Source: Bugula neritina (taxonomy: Eukaryota; Bryozoa; Gymnolaemata; Cheilostomatida; Bugulidae). Taken from it: a stretch of DNA of 64,000 nucleotides. The DNA lies in NCBI GenBank assembly GCA_964035545.1, contig OZ037770.1, positions 7,889,473 to 7,953,472 on the forward strand, in the 5' to 3' direction. This document shows, in pieces, positions 46,101 to 57,336 of the stretch; positions within the stretch are counted from its first letter, which is position 1; every line of letters starts with the position of its first letter. The notes under the pieces are model-generated. The model ran no database searches, was not told where the DNA came from, and was given only the letters and a program-made list of their open reading frames with translations. The position numbers and the translations under genes are program-made.

Positions 46101-49100
46101 AGACACTTTTCACTTATGTAGTATTGAAATATTTTTGTGTGTGTGTGTGTGTGTGCGTGTGTGCGTGTGTGCGTGTGTGCGTGTGTGCGTGTGTGCGTGT
46201 GTGCGTGTGTTAGCTTTCATTCACATGCTGTTTTCAGGTTGTATGCTCAAACAATTTATTTGTTTTTTAACAAATTTTGCACACATAATTATGCTGAATT
46301 GATTTGGGATTTCTGATCGCTTGCTGGTGACATTTTCGGTTGGTTTTGGCTTTACCGCTGCTATAGAACTTATACTAATTTAGCTAACTTTCATTGTGTT
46401 CCATTCTTAGCTACTGCAATACATAGCTTAATAACAAGTTGGTTTGAAAGTTCAAAGTTTAAACTTTCAAGCCAGCTTGCAATTAAGCTATACGTATGTT
46501 ACAGCAGCTAAGAATAAAACGCCATGAAAGTTAGCTATAACTATTATTAGTTTTATAGCAGTGGTTAAGTCAAAGCCGACCAGAAATGTCACTGGCAAGC
46601 GATCAGAAGTCCCAAATCAATCCAGCACATTTACCATAAAACAAATCCATATGAGCATGCAACCCATAAACAATATGTGGATGAAAGCTAACATATATAA
46701 GAATATTTTACTACTGCATAAGTGAAGTGTGTCAGGGATTCTTTAAGCTCTAAAGCTATTTTGTTAAGAGATATTTGTTTTTCTCCACTGCTGTTTACAG
46801 TTACACCACAGCACAGAGTTTGCAAATGTGAATGATGCAACCAAGCAGGCTTTCTCTTGTAATTTAAAAAGAAGTTTCCCTATTTGATAGACGACACGAG
46901 AAGTCTAGATTTTATAAAATATCATTCAGTTTTGACTATATAGAGTAATAGAGTACATAGTGTAGAGTAATCTCATCATTTGGCTACAATCAATACTGCA
47001 ATACATACAGTTCCTTCGTCTTTTAACGAGGGTGATGACGGTACAGCTACATGTTTCTCTCCATCTTCCTCTTTGGTTTGAGGTACGGCAGCTGTGAGTG
47101 GTTGTGGCTCTTTTTCCTCTTCCACTTCGGCGGATTTAGCATCTACAATATTACAACTCACAAAAATAAACTTGAAAAAACAAAATGTTGATTAATAGAC
47201 AAACTTGAACATCAGCCTTGTCATGGCCATTCTTGAATACTTTCTGTTAGTTCAATTGACCTCCATATGTATAAGTATATAAAAAGCCCAGGTATTACCA
47301 TGACAAATTCATTTTTAGTTTCCTGGAAATTTAAAGTTATCAAAAGGTTATATATAAAAATGGCTCTGAAGTTTATGAATAAAGGATTTTATATCTTGAG
47401 ACATATATATACAAGTTAAATTATACTGCTATGTGTAGTACCCCATTGTTTAACAAGTTAAAGCACGCACCAACTTTTGTATTTGCATTGCCTTCTTCTT
47501 TCACGCTTTCAAGAGCAGATTTCTTTTTGGATTTTTTCTTATCTTTTTTTGATTTCCGGGTTGTTGGTTTTGGGCTGGTTACATTAGAGTTCCATGTTAC
47601 GGTTTTGTCTTTCTTAGTCTCAGAGTTTATGTCGCCTTCAGTAGTTACTCCTGAACTATTGTTAGCAGCTGTAACTGCTGCCACTGCAGTCACATTCTCG
47701 CTAGCCACTTTGGTGGCAGCTTTAACTGTTTCTGTTTTCTCTGTCCTACTTACTTCTTTCCTACTAGCTGTCTTAGTGTCAACTTCTGACTCATCACTTT
47801 CATCATCTGTCTCTTCTTTTTTGTTATCTTCTTTTTTACTGGCTGGTTTTGCACCATCGGATGACTCACCACTTTCTTCATCCAGGTCCTCCTTCCTACT
47901 GACTTCTTTCTTAACAGCTGTCTTCTCGTCTTCAGATGACTCACCACTTTCTTCATCCAGGTCCTCCTTCCTACTGACTTCTTTCTTAACAGCTGTCTTC
48001 TCGTCTTCAGATGACTCACCACTTTCCTCATCTATCTCCTCTTTTGGCTTACTCACAGGCGTGGCTGGCTTTGATTTTGGCTTCTCGGCTTCTTCCTCTT
48101 CAGACTCACTGCTTGAGAAGTCATCAAACCCGTTGTGTGATTTCTTTTTATTACTAATTTTTTTCTTCTTTGCTTTTGTTGTTGACTGCGGTTTAGTTAG
48201 TTTGGCGTAATATGCGGCATGGTTTGGTACCTTATTGGTTGTTTCTGGTTTGGGTTGTTTATCTGGTATTGTTTCTTTCTTGTTATAATAGTCATAAAGG
48301 TGTTTCTGTGATGTTGGCTTCGAGCTTGATTGAGTAACGTCTTTCTTGCTTTCATACTTCTAGAATTGACATAAATAGTAAGTGAATCGTATACTAGACA
48401 CTAGAGCATTCATACAAAGTGTAGTATATAATCCTTATATACATCATTACATGGCAAGTTGGTAACTTAGCTTCAAGTTATAACTTATAGATAACTTACA
48501 CTAAGTTGTTTGAAGGACATACTATTAAATAAGATCTTGAAGCTGCGTAACTGCTGACTGCAGTTCTCTTAAATATAGTTTTAAGTTTAATAGGACTCTG
48601 TAGTATTAGAAGTCGCCTATTCACTATATTTCAATTCATAATAGAAAATCAGATCAATCACGAATCTGAGCTATAAGCAAGGAAATCATTTAAAAAACCA
48701 ATTAATATAAAATTTTGTTGCTGCTACGAACTAGTAAACTACACCGTTTGCTGCAAGCTAACAAAATATACTATTTGCTACGGACTATGGCAGAGTGTTA
48801 GTCAAGAAGATATATTAGCACCAGTATTACCTTAACACTAGACTCTTTCTTTCTCTTTGAGCTCTCTTCCTCAATAGACTCGTCATCAGACACTGCAACT
48901 AAACACCAGTTTAATTTACACTAAATAAATGCTGGGCAAAAACTATACACAACCGTGTGTGTCTAATATATTAGAAGATACTTCTACACATGCATTGCAT
49001 AAATCGTTATGTAAAACTATAACTTTGTTGCTAACAATTAGGTTGAAAGTGAGTTGGTTTGAGGGTCTTTTCTAAATAGTCTTTATATCAAAAGCCTATT

Positions 49101-52075
49101 TGTTAATCTAGTGGCTGTTCACCAAGACATGCAACAGCTGGCTGTTAGAGTGTTGGTGTGTTGCTGTATATCTTGCGGTGACATGCTGGTTTTGAGTATC
49201 TAAATAGGTCTTTTCTTGCTGGTAGACTGTGCAACTCCTTCATGACGTAGGATATTAGTCTGCTCTCAATCATGTTGGTTAAACAATTTGGAGAAGGTGT
49301 AGCTTTTTAGAAAGATCAAAAAATTGGACTGATTGTAAACAGGTTGACAATAAGTGAATGCTGTTTTAAATGACAATGATTGGGTGCAGCGGAGGTTTAG
49401 TAAGCACAAAATCATTTGTGGTATCAAAAAAGACACATTGTCAATATTTCTCCTTTTCGACAGGGAAAACCAGTCCTAAGCTGCTGAAAACCCTTAATTG
49501 CAGGAGTTTCACTAGAGATAGCAACATGAAATAGATGTGGATATTTATTTTAAAATAGCATTTATATGAGAATTCAAAAATAAGAAGTACGATACTACCC
49601 GGATACATTTATACGCACATCACATATACAACAACAAATAGATGGTACAATTATAACCAACCTTCAGTCTTCGTAGACTTCTTTTGTGATGGAGGTGAAG
49701 CCGGCTTACTAGGTTTTGATAGAGGAGGTTTCTCCTTTACTGGTTCAGGGGAAACTGGTTTCTTGAAGAGAGATGATGAGTGAGGTGTCTGTTTATCTGG
49801 CTGTAGAGGTTTTATAGGTCGTGGGTCTGGAGTCTGTTTTACCTGCTGTGTGTCGTTACCTAGCAACAAGAATACATCTCTCATACAGCAGTGCTTTTCA
49901 TGTTAAATTTCACTACATTTCAGTCCCATTTCATGTAAAGATATGAATCAAATAAAAAATTCTGCAGTATGTGTGTATATCAAGACGGCATCTAAGTATG
50001 CATCAATAATATTAGCTTCATGTGCAGTGCAAAACTGATGATGTTTTATCTAAATAAACCTACAGTATGATGAAACTGCTAAATATGGAGAACTGAAATC
50101 AATTATAACATTTTATTATAGTTGTTGCCAACCCTGCACCGATAGCACAGTATATTTAATAATAAAATCTAATAGTTATATAATGGCTTAAATGTAGTGT
50201 TTACTTTTCAGCTGATGTAAAGGAAGGCGGCTGTTGTGAAAACTATTTGCAGATAAATATAATTAAAATCAATTTTATTTAAATATATGCTGTACCAAAC
50301 AAAGTTTCTCAAATACAATATAGTAGCAGCTGTAATAATGTAAGTCATTAACTAGGTACATCTATAAGACTATGCTTTATGTCAAGTATTGTAAACATGC
50401 AAGTATTACAATAGCATATTAAGCATCACTTATTTGCAGTCATTTTTTCTAATCAGTTACATATGAGTGGAAACTGTAATGTGATGGAAGAGCTAGTGAG
50501 ATCAGTTGTCAATAAACAATAAACCCCAGGTTAGGTTCTACCACTATGTATGCAGGAAGTCCTTAAATATACAGCTTTTAATTAAACAAAGCAGAAACAC
50601 AAAGTTGTTGGCTCAAGTGTGTTGTTAGATAGCCTATGCTATAAACTAACCATAAAGTAGTATTTATGAAGCTTTGAACATTTTTGTTACTTATGACCAA
50701 AAAGGCCATGACTTACAGCCAGGCCCTGGAGTTAATATTCAATTGGTAGTTAGTCATAAAAAATGAAATTCGGCCCTAAAAGCAATGTTATCAACAAGTA
50801 AGAAAACTAAACTATCCATGTAAGCATATAGCATTGACCAATCACTATAACGTTAGAGAACAATGACAAGCTATCTCCTTCACATACAGGTTTGTAAACA
50901 TTACAGGCTGACAAAAAACAAGAAATTAACTTGCTTACGAGAGATTACTGGTTCCCTTGAAGCTGGTGGTTTTCTTTCTGGTTTCTGAAAAGATATAACA
51001 TATAAATCTGTAGTACATCAACACCAAACAACCATGTGTAGCATACATACACCAAACAATAAACATTATATTGTGGTTCCTAGAACTGTGTGTGGCACAG
51101 ACAATAGTTGAAATCTTTATTTGTGTTTTGCCTCACTACATTATCTTCCCAGTAATATTAGCATGTAAAACTACTAGATATACTAGTTAACCTGTGGTAT
51201 ATCTAGTAGTTAACCTGTGGTATACCTAGTAGTTAACCTGTGGTATATCTAGTAGTTGACCTGTGGTATATCTAGTAGTTAACCTGTGGTATATCTAATA
51301 GTTAACCTGTGGTATATCTACTAGTTGACCTGTGGTATATCTACTAGTTGACCTGTGGTATATCTAATAGTTAACCTGTATATCTAGTAGTTAGCCTGTA
51401 TATAATAGTTAACCTGTGTGCATATGGTGTATACTATAATAGCTTGAGTACCTTCACTCCAGTCTCCTTGCGTTTGCGGGCCAGCAGCACTTTGTCCATA
51501 AGAGTTTCTTTTCCTTTAGACTCCCTCAGATATGCCGACAACAACTTTTCTGCCTCAGCTTTGTTCCCACAACTCCTGAGTAGAATCTTCAGATCCACTG
51601 AAATAACGCACACCATACAGCCACCAGCTTGTATGTGTCACATCAGTGACAAACTACACCATGTATCACAGTATTACTTCTCTGTAACCTCCATGTTGTC
51701 TTCGATTTCAGATAGTTAACAATTAGTTTGCATATGGTATTTCTAGTAGATAAAGAGTACCAAAACAAAGTTCTATGTTGAGGTGATAACTCAAGAGCAC
51801 ATGATTAACTTTTCCTTTGTAAGCAAGTATATTGTTTACTTTATAGTCGTTCAACCAATATGAAAAGTTGTTGAAAATCTTAATTAATTTGATTGATTTT
51901 CATTCTGCTGGCACCTACCTGCTATTTTAAACAATTTCAAGAGTATACCATGATCATTTAACCTGGTATTGTTAATAAAATTAATAAAGATACTTCTAAA
52001 CATGAGCCATGCAATATTGGGTGGGGGGCGGGGCGAGAGGGGTTCATTTTGTTCTACAGCACTGTCTGTAGCCGC
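43127..52075 (-). CDS. Unrecognised Lys/Ser/Glu-rich protein, at least 11 exons, 5' end missing
   Basis: Not recognised. Minus-strand exons: 52075-51919, 51597-51452, 50984-50939, 49859-49662, 48892-48831, 48359-47471, 47142-47009, 45240-45054, 44574-44399, 43996-43893, 43379-43127; 2352 nt, phases all close, giving 783 residues plus an unfound start exon. The first 100 residues look globular and helical (LLKLFKIA, then AEAEKLLSAYLRESKGKE). Residues about 115-560 are low complexity: Pro/Lys-rich, then a large exon with near-identical acidic/basic units of pattern DEESGESSEDEKTAVKKEVSRKE, each with several CK2-type Ser-Glu-Asp sites, followed by KKSKKDKKKSKKKS. The last 100 residues again look structured (FGPYIDVLDKVCDTDLQYIIARTG) and end in a basic helix. 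The S/E/D-K repeats recall NOLC1/treacle-type nucleolar phosphoproteins, but neither terminus shows their LisH or SRP40 domains, so that is a resemblance only. Confidence 0.75.
43712..43792 (-). mobile_element. tRNA-like sequence, second SINE family or tRNA relic
   Basis: On the minus strand: CCTGTGGTACAATGGTTAGTG (A-box region), CTTGCAAGC (anticodon-like loop), and GGCTTCGACTC (B box). The T stem does not pair well, so a functional tRNA is unlikely. It lies in an intron of the Lys-rich gene. Confidence 0.6.
44755..44998. repeat. Foldback of repeated GGCACAGGTAATAATG motifs
   Basis: Left arm 44758-44812 repeats ATGGCAC...GTAATAATGGCAC; right arm about 44910-44998 repeats its inverse (GTGCCATTATTACC, GTGTCATTATTACC). 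The spacer is about 95 bases. Both arms are made of short tandem units, so the structure could form a long imperfect hairpin. It is intronic in the Lys-rich gene. Confidence 0.75.
45356..45580 (+). mobile_element. tRNA-derived SINE, family 1, diverged copy
   Basis: It shares with 24383-24603 the GCAGTGGTTTAAGGGTTAGA A-box region, a degenerate B box (GGCTTCAAATCCC), and the body blocks AGTAAAGGCCATTGG, AAGAGCATTCAGTC, CCTTAGCC and GGGGTTCTCACAGG. An A-rich internal run follows AGCCAGATT. It is intronic in the Lys-rich gene. Confidence 0.8.
46138..46207 (+). repeat. GT/GTGTGTGC microsatellite
   Basis: A (GT)n run followed by about seven GTGTGTGC-type units, directly abutting the left end of the palindromic element at 46208. 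Confidence 0.95.
46208..46693. mobile_element. 486-bp near-perfect palindrome (foldback element)
   Basis: The ends are TGTTAGCTTTCAT and ATGAAAGCTAACA. The arms stay complementary to a centre near 46457-46460 (TCAAAGTTTAAACTTTCAAG). Paired blocks include GATTTGGGATTTCTGATCGC with GCGATCAGAAGTCCCAAATC, and TTCTTAGCTACTG with CAGCTAAGAA. It has no ORF. The layout fits a foldback MITE inserted beside a GT microsatellite, in an intron of the Lys-rich gene. Confidence 0.88.
51180..51415 (-). repeat. 23-bp intronic minisatellite (TAGTTAACCTGTGGTATATC)
   Basis: About ten copies just downstream (on the minus strand) of the donor of exon 51597-51452. Read on the minus strand the unit contains CACAG followed by GTTAACTA. 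Confidence 0.9.
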
Positions 52076-53414
52076 CTGTACAGCAACAAACGAAATATGC
52101 TTTCTGTTGAGAGGTTTCAACAAATTAGGATAAGTTTATAATGCGTCGTATTGCCAGCGGCTACAATGAATTGTGTTATATCCTAACAAAACAAAAACTA
52201 TAAGCCATATAATATAGATAAAATATATTTCAGATGAGTTACAGAGTTATTTTAACTGCATGTTCAAGGCCAAATTTTATTGAAAGTTGTTACAATTTTA
52301 ATAAAAGGACTGAAAGTAATTGCTATAGCCAGTGATCAATAGGCAAATGCCTGAGCCTACAGCACTCATGAAAATAATAACCATCAGCAGTTGATTTCTT
52401 GCAGTCAAACTTGGAATGTTTTATATATCTGTTATGCCATGCATGTGTGTTATACATAAAGTACTCGAATGTGTGCTTGAAATATGTTTGGAATGTAAAG
52501 TCTGTGTAAACACTTTGTGTGTGCAGACGAGAAATTATTTTCATACAAATGCCTGTTGAATTTCGATTAAACCAGTCTTAATGCAGTGAAATATACATTT
52601 TTGAACAAGGTAATAATGGAGTGCAAGAGGTTTGGTTGTACCATGTTGGTAAACTAGTTCCGCTATACTCTGAATTTACTTACTTTTCAAGTGTTTATCC
52701 GGCTAGCTTTCGGAATAATATGTTTAACCACCAAATAAGTCCAAATATTGTCTTCGGCTGCAACGTGTTTTTGACTACATAAAAGCTAAAATAATTTAAC
52801 CAGCTTTTGATTAGGTTGGTTTGGAGAAGTCAAGATTGGATACTCAGTGTGTAACAGCTGCATATAATATATTCCTAGCTGCAATGTTTAGAATCTGAAG
52901 TTGACCTAAGCTACCAACTCACTAGAGAAGATCAATATTTTCATCACTCACGTACTGAACAATCCATCAGCATTGATTGCTCACTATTTACTGCTATTGT
53001 GTTGCTGTGAATTCATTATTCAGTTGTCAAATCATAGATTATTTCAGCTCAGTAAGAAATAAACAAAAGGTGTACCATTACGTCACCTGTCTGGTGTCAG
53101 TGTAAAAAGCTAGTTTATTTTAGCCCTGTAAAGATTGGGGCCTATAACTAGCAACAGAATATGAAATTACCAGGAGTTATTACCACTATGAAGGCATCTC
53201 ACTAAGAAAACAGGATAACTTCGACATGCTGTTTTGGTTCAATTTTGAGATATACATTACCAGTGTTGCCATTAAGAACAGCAACTCACATAACTATATC
53301 AATGGCCACATCTTCTGCCATGCAAAAGCTTTCATAAACCGATTCCTTTCTACTATTTGTAATATAAAATAATACCGTAACTACAATACTAGACATTCAA
53401 TGGGAATAAAATAC
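52076..53414. other. Region with the unfound 5' end of the Lys-rich gene
   Basis: The start exon and promoter of the minus-strand gene should lie here or in the next kilobases, but no exon could be supported from splice and frame signals. A TGACGTAA word at about 53080-53087 is CRE-like. Nothing else was recognised. Confidence 0.4.
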
Positions 53415-53420
53415 TTTATT
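53415..53420 (-). terminator. Poly(A) signal candidate for the RRM-RGG gene
   Basis: AATAAA on the minus strand, about 190 bases after the stop at 53611. Confidence 0.6.
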
Positions 53421-53610
53421 TGTAACTGCAAATAGTATGTACAGAAAAAGAACTGATGCTAGAAACATAATTAAAGTAGGAGAGTTGTAGTTATGTACAG
53501 AAAGCCTAGTGTACACGAGTAGGAGTGTGACTTGTACTACAGGTAGGAGATGGTGCCTGTGTGAAGTGAGAGATGGAAAGAGTTATGCAGAGCCAATGAC
53601 AGTCACATCA

Positions 53611-56600
53611 TCACCACTGAGCGGTGGTCCCGTAGGAGGCGTAACCAGTACCAGGGTAGCTGGCATAGGGGTCGGCATACTCTGCGTATCCACCACCATA
53701 GTTGGGATCTGTGTACCCATAGCCATCATATGGTCCGTAGCCAGCACCTGCAGTGGCAACAACCCAGTACAAGTTACAGCAGAGAGAAGAGCAGTAGATA
53801 ATACAGACTCAGCATATCATCACACTAGGAGAGAACACCAACTCACCGTATCCAGTGTCATAGGCTGAAGGGGCAGAGCTGTAGGCACCTCGCCCACGAC
53901 CCCTAACACCCCCTCTCATTCCACCCCCGCGGACACCTCTGAATCCCCCTCCTCTGGGACCACCTCCGCGGACACCTCTGAAACCTCCGCCACGTACTCC
54001 TCGGAAACCACTACCTCTGGCACCTCCTCGGCCACCAGAAGGGTTTTGGCCCTGGAATCACACAGCATAAAATATGTGAAGGGAAGCAACTCTCACACTG
54101 AAGAGAGAGGAGGCAACTTCACACAAAACAGCTTTTAATAGTAACTGTGTACTTGGTAGTCACCTGAACCTCTCCTGGTAGAGTTTGAGGGAACGGGTAA
54201 CAGTACACAAAGTATATAGTACACGGGATAAACAGCACAGAGAGTATACAGAGTATACAGAGTATACAGAGTATACAGAGTATACAGAGTATACAGAGTA
54301 TACAGAGTATACAGAGTATACAGAGTATACAGAGTATACAGAGTATACAGAGTATACAGAGTATACAGAGTATACAGAGTATACAGAGTATACAGAGTAT
54401 ACAGAGTATACAGAGTATACAGAATATACAGCACAGAGAGTATACAGCACACAGAGAAGACAGAGTATACAGAGTATACAGAGAAGACGTAGGTTGGAGC
54501 TCACCTTTGGAGACTTGAATCTGATCTGCAAGCTGTTGCCGTTGAATTCTGTTCCATTGAGAGCCGCCACTGCAGCCTCTGCCTCCTGTGCATTCGGCAT
54601 GGTAACAAAGCCAAACCCCTTGCCCTGACCAGTGGCAAAGTCTTGTATGACGTTAACCTACAATATTTAGCCAAACAATAATCTCCCAGACATCTATTCT
54701 ATCCACAATCACCTCAGCCACAAAACCACCTCATCTACACACCCACCTCAGCCACAGGACCACCTTATCTACACACCCACCTTGGCTACAGTTCCGTAGG
54801 GAGTAAACAGTCCTTGCAGCTGAGTCTCGTCAGTCTGGTAGCCAATGTTGTATGCGAATATGATGAAACCCAACTCATTCTTCTCAGCAGTGGCAGCAGA
54901 CACAGGCCCGCTGTCTCCTGCACCTTGTTTGCCTCTTCCTATCGGGTTGTACCTGGCACCTCCCGCACTGGCACCTCGTCTCATTGGTCCACCGCCATTG
55001 CTCTGTCCAGTTGTGGGGATACTAAAACCCTGCAAGTACATTTTTCAAAATTATATGGGATTGTCTGGTGTGTTCTTGGGTAGTAAACAGAAACATTGGC
55101 AGTGAGTGTGATTGAGTGAGTGATACTGCGAGTGGGTGATACTGCAAGAGGGCCACACAACGCGAGCAAGATGTGGGAACCTGTCCAGCCCAAGAATGGG
55201 GCGTAGTGTGCGGCTTTTCATGCAGATAACATGCTGAGCGGGAAATGCAGAAAGCTCGTGCAGGTTTGATTTAATTGGCTGATTACCATTTAGCGAGCAC
55301 ATTTTTTAATTTCAATTCCCGCTTTAGTTTTTAGCGAACTGAATTAAAACAGCTTCATATAGTTTGCATTTCCGCTTTTATAATATCTAAAGTCACTTTG
55401 CCGATGACATAGATTTAAAACGTCTGTAGGTGAGCAGTCAAGTTAAACTCTAAAATCATTAACTAATAAATTTCCGCACCCACAACACACGCATTGCGTG
55501 TGGTAGGTCACTCCTGGGACGGGGTTTTAAAAATTTGAACCCGCGAGGGGTAACCCACGCCGTGTGGCCCTATGCATACTGAGAGTGACACCGAGAGTGA
55601 CACCGAGAGTGACACCGAGAGTGATACCGAGAGTGATACCGAGAGTGATACCGAGAGTGATACTGAGAGTGATACCGAGAGTGATACTGAGAGTGATACT
55701 GAGAGTGATACTGAGAGTGATACCGAGAGTGATAGAGTATGGTATATCAACAATACATACCTGTTGCTCAGTTGATGCAGCTTCTCCACCTTCATACCAG
55801 CCATTATTAGATGCTGCAAACATAAACATATTTATTAGTACTTTCTATAAACACATTTTATAGTACTTTCTATAAACATATTTAATAGTACTTTCTATAA
55901 ATATATTAATAGTACTTCCTATAAGCATATTTAATAGTACTTCCTATAAGCATATTTAATAGTACTTCCTATAAGCATATTTAATAGTAATTTCTATAAA
56001 CATATTTAATAGTACTTCCTATAAGCATATTTAATAGTAATTTCTATAAACATATTTAATAGTACTTTCTATAAACATATTTAATAGTAATTTCTATAAA
56101 CATATTTAATAGTACTTTCTATAAACATATTTAATAGTACTTTCTATAAACATATTTAATAGTACTTTCAATAAACATATTTAATAGTACTTTCTATAAA
56201 CATATTTAATAGTACTTTCAATAAACATATTTAATAGTACTTTCTATAAACATATTTATCAGACATCAGATTATTAACCAACAAAATATACTAGATTCTA
56301 GAGAACAAATGGTTGAGCCACATTTTCAGCAGCCTATTATAGGAAAGTGAAGAGAAAACAAAAATAAGTGGACCTGTACACTTGCTGATACAACTGCAAC
56401 ATGTAACATATTTGTGTGAACAAAAAAGAGCAGTTGTGTATAAAGGAAAGGGTAAATTACTGGATCCATCTTGGTCAGCCAAATTAGCAACCAATCAGCG
56501 AAAGATATATTAATTTTTTCATAACCAAACAGTGACTTTAGGGGAGGGGTTGGGGATGTCCTGTCTGAGATGTCGAACAGAGCGTTTACCAAGATGAATG

Positions 56601-56662
56601 GTATAGAAAAACTCACCCTCTACAGCATAGCCTTCTGTACCCGGAGCTGCAAAAGTTTCCAT
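53611..56662 (-). CDS. Single-RRM RNA-binding protein with RGG and YG-rich tail, ELAV/Hu RRM3-like
   Basis: 280 aa. Minus-strand exons: 56662-56617, 55813-55761, 55029-54781, 54657-54505, 54051-53847, 53747-53611; 843 nt, phases close. Residues 1-85 are Gly/Ser/Ala-rich and disordered. One RRM spans about 86-167: RNP2 is IIFAYNIG and RNP1 is GKGFGFVTM, with TDETQLQGLFTPYG and LQIRFK. It most resembles the third RRM of ELAV/Hu proteins, but RRM1 and RRM2 are absent. Residues 168-235 form an RGG domain (repeats of FRGVRGGG), and the last 45 are Tyr/Gly-rich (YGPYDGYGY), of the phase-separating type in FUS- or hnRNP-like proteins. The combination suggests mRNA processing or granule assembly. The start METFAAPGTEG is the first ATG of the exon; a 5' UTR exon further upstream is likely. 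Confidence 0.9.
54237..54440 (-). repeat. 9-bp minisatellite GAGTATACA
   Basis: About 22 nearly perfect copies, with a short degenerate extension to 54485, start about 20 bases from the donor of the RRM exon 54657-54505. Long EYT-type and YTL-type open frames across it are repeat translation only. Confidence 0.95.
55144..55575 (-). mobile_element. 432-bp non-autonomous DNA transposon, copy B
   Basis: The inverse-orientation partner of 22123-22563, alignable end to end on the minus strand. Ends: GCAAGAGGGCCACACAACG and GTGTGGCCCTATGC. It is flanked by ATACT on both sides (55139-55143 and 55576-55580), but this sits inside a GAGTGATACT minisatellite, so the duplication is ambiguous. It is intronic in the RRM gene. 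Confidence 0.85.
55581..55735 (-). repeat. 12-bp minisatellite GAGAGTGATACC
   Basis: Thirteen copies, with traces of the same motif beyond the left end of transposon copy B (55101-55143), so the element inserted into a pre-existing array. It lies about 25 bases from the donor of RRM exon 55813-55761. Confidence 0.93.
55848..56262 (-). repeat. 25-bp minisatellite TTTAATAGTACTTTCTATAAACATA
   Basis: About 17 copies, just upstream (in gene sense) of the acceptor of RRM exon 55813-55761. Sub-variants (CTTCC...AAGC, TTTCA) occur in blocks. Confidence 0.93.
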
Positions 56663-57336
56663 GAGTAACTCGGATTATTCTTCTAAAAATAACCCATTGA
56701 AAAAAACTTTGCAGGACGGTGGAAAACACAAAACAACATTGGCAAAGACTAGCAGGGAGAGCTTTGATACATTATACAAGCCGTAAAATAATGTCGCAGA
56801 AGTGCACTTGTAAAAACAACTTAAAAATAATAGTGAAAAATAAAAGCCATGGTGGCCTTGCTACCTTTATCAGCTAAAAATGTGTCTCCTTGTAGAGGAA
56901 AAATTCTTGTGAAGTGAGTAAAAATGGATCTTGAGTAGTGAATCAGGAAAAGTCTTCAAAAAATATCTAGTAATAGCTCTGCTAAATGCCACCGCTTAAA
57001 AAAAGATGAAAAGAGAAAAATATTAGCATCAAAATATTAATATATTGAAAGGAGTAGTGGCCTAGAGGTCAATAGTTGCAGGTTATATACCCGGAGAGCA
57101 TGGCGAGGTAAGAGGCAGTTACTAGTTGGTGGATCAGTTGACTGCACTGACTCACTGGTGCCAGGTTCAACTTGCTATCTGCAATGAGACACCAATCAAC
57201 ACTTTACTGACGGAATAGCTACTTAATGCACAGTTTTTAACCTTTCTGCTCTTACTCTGAACACTGACAAACCTGGTGAAGTTGCCTGTATATCTACAAG
57301 TCTCTGAAATAAAAACTTCCTTTACCATTAACTTTA
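56663..57336. other. Region immediately upstream of the RRM-RGG start exon
   Basis: No further exon was recognised. It is probably a 5' UTR intron of the RRM gene if the promoter is near 59.4-59.6 kb, otherwise intergenic. Confidence 0.4.

Noticed and set aside
47431-48210. 259-codon plus-strand ORF, Ser/Leu/Phe-rich
   Set aside because: Antisense shadow of the acidic/basic repeat exon on the minus strand.
54135-54628. Long EYT, YTL and YSV repeat ORFs on both strands
   Set aside because: They come from the 9-bp GAGTATACA array inside an RRM-gene intron; open in several frames only because the unit length is a multiple of three.
55508-55863. Repeat ORFs rich in SLSV, ESDT or RVIP
   Set aside because: Frames of the 12-bp GAGAGTGATACC array, partly running into the transposon; not coding.
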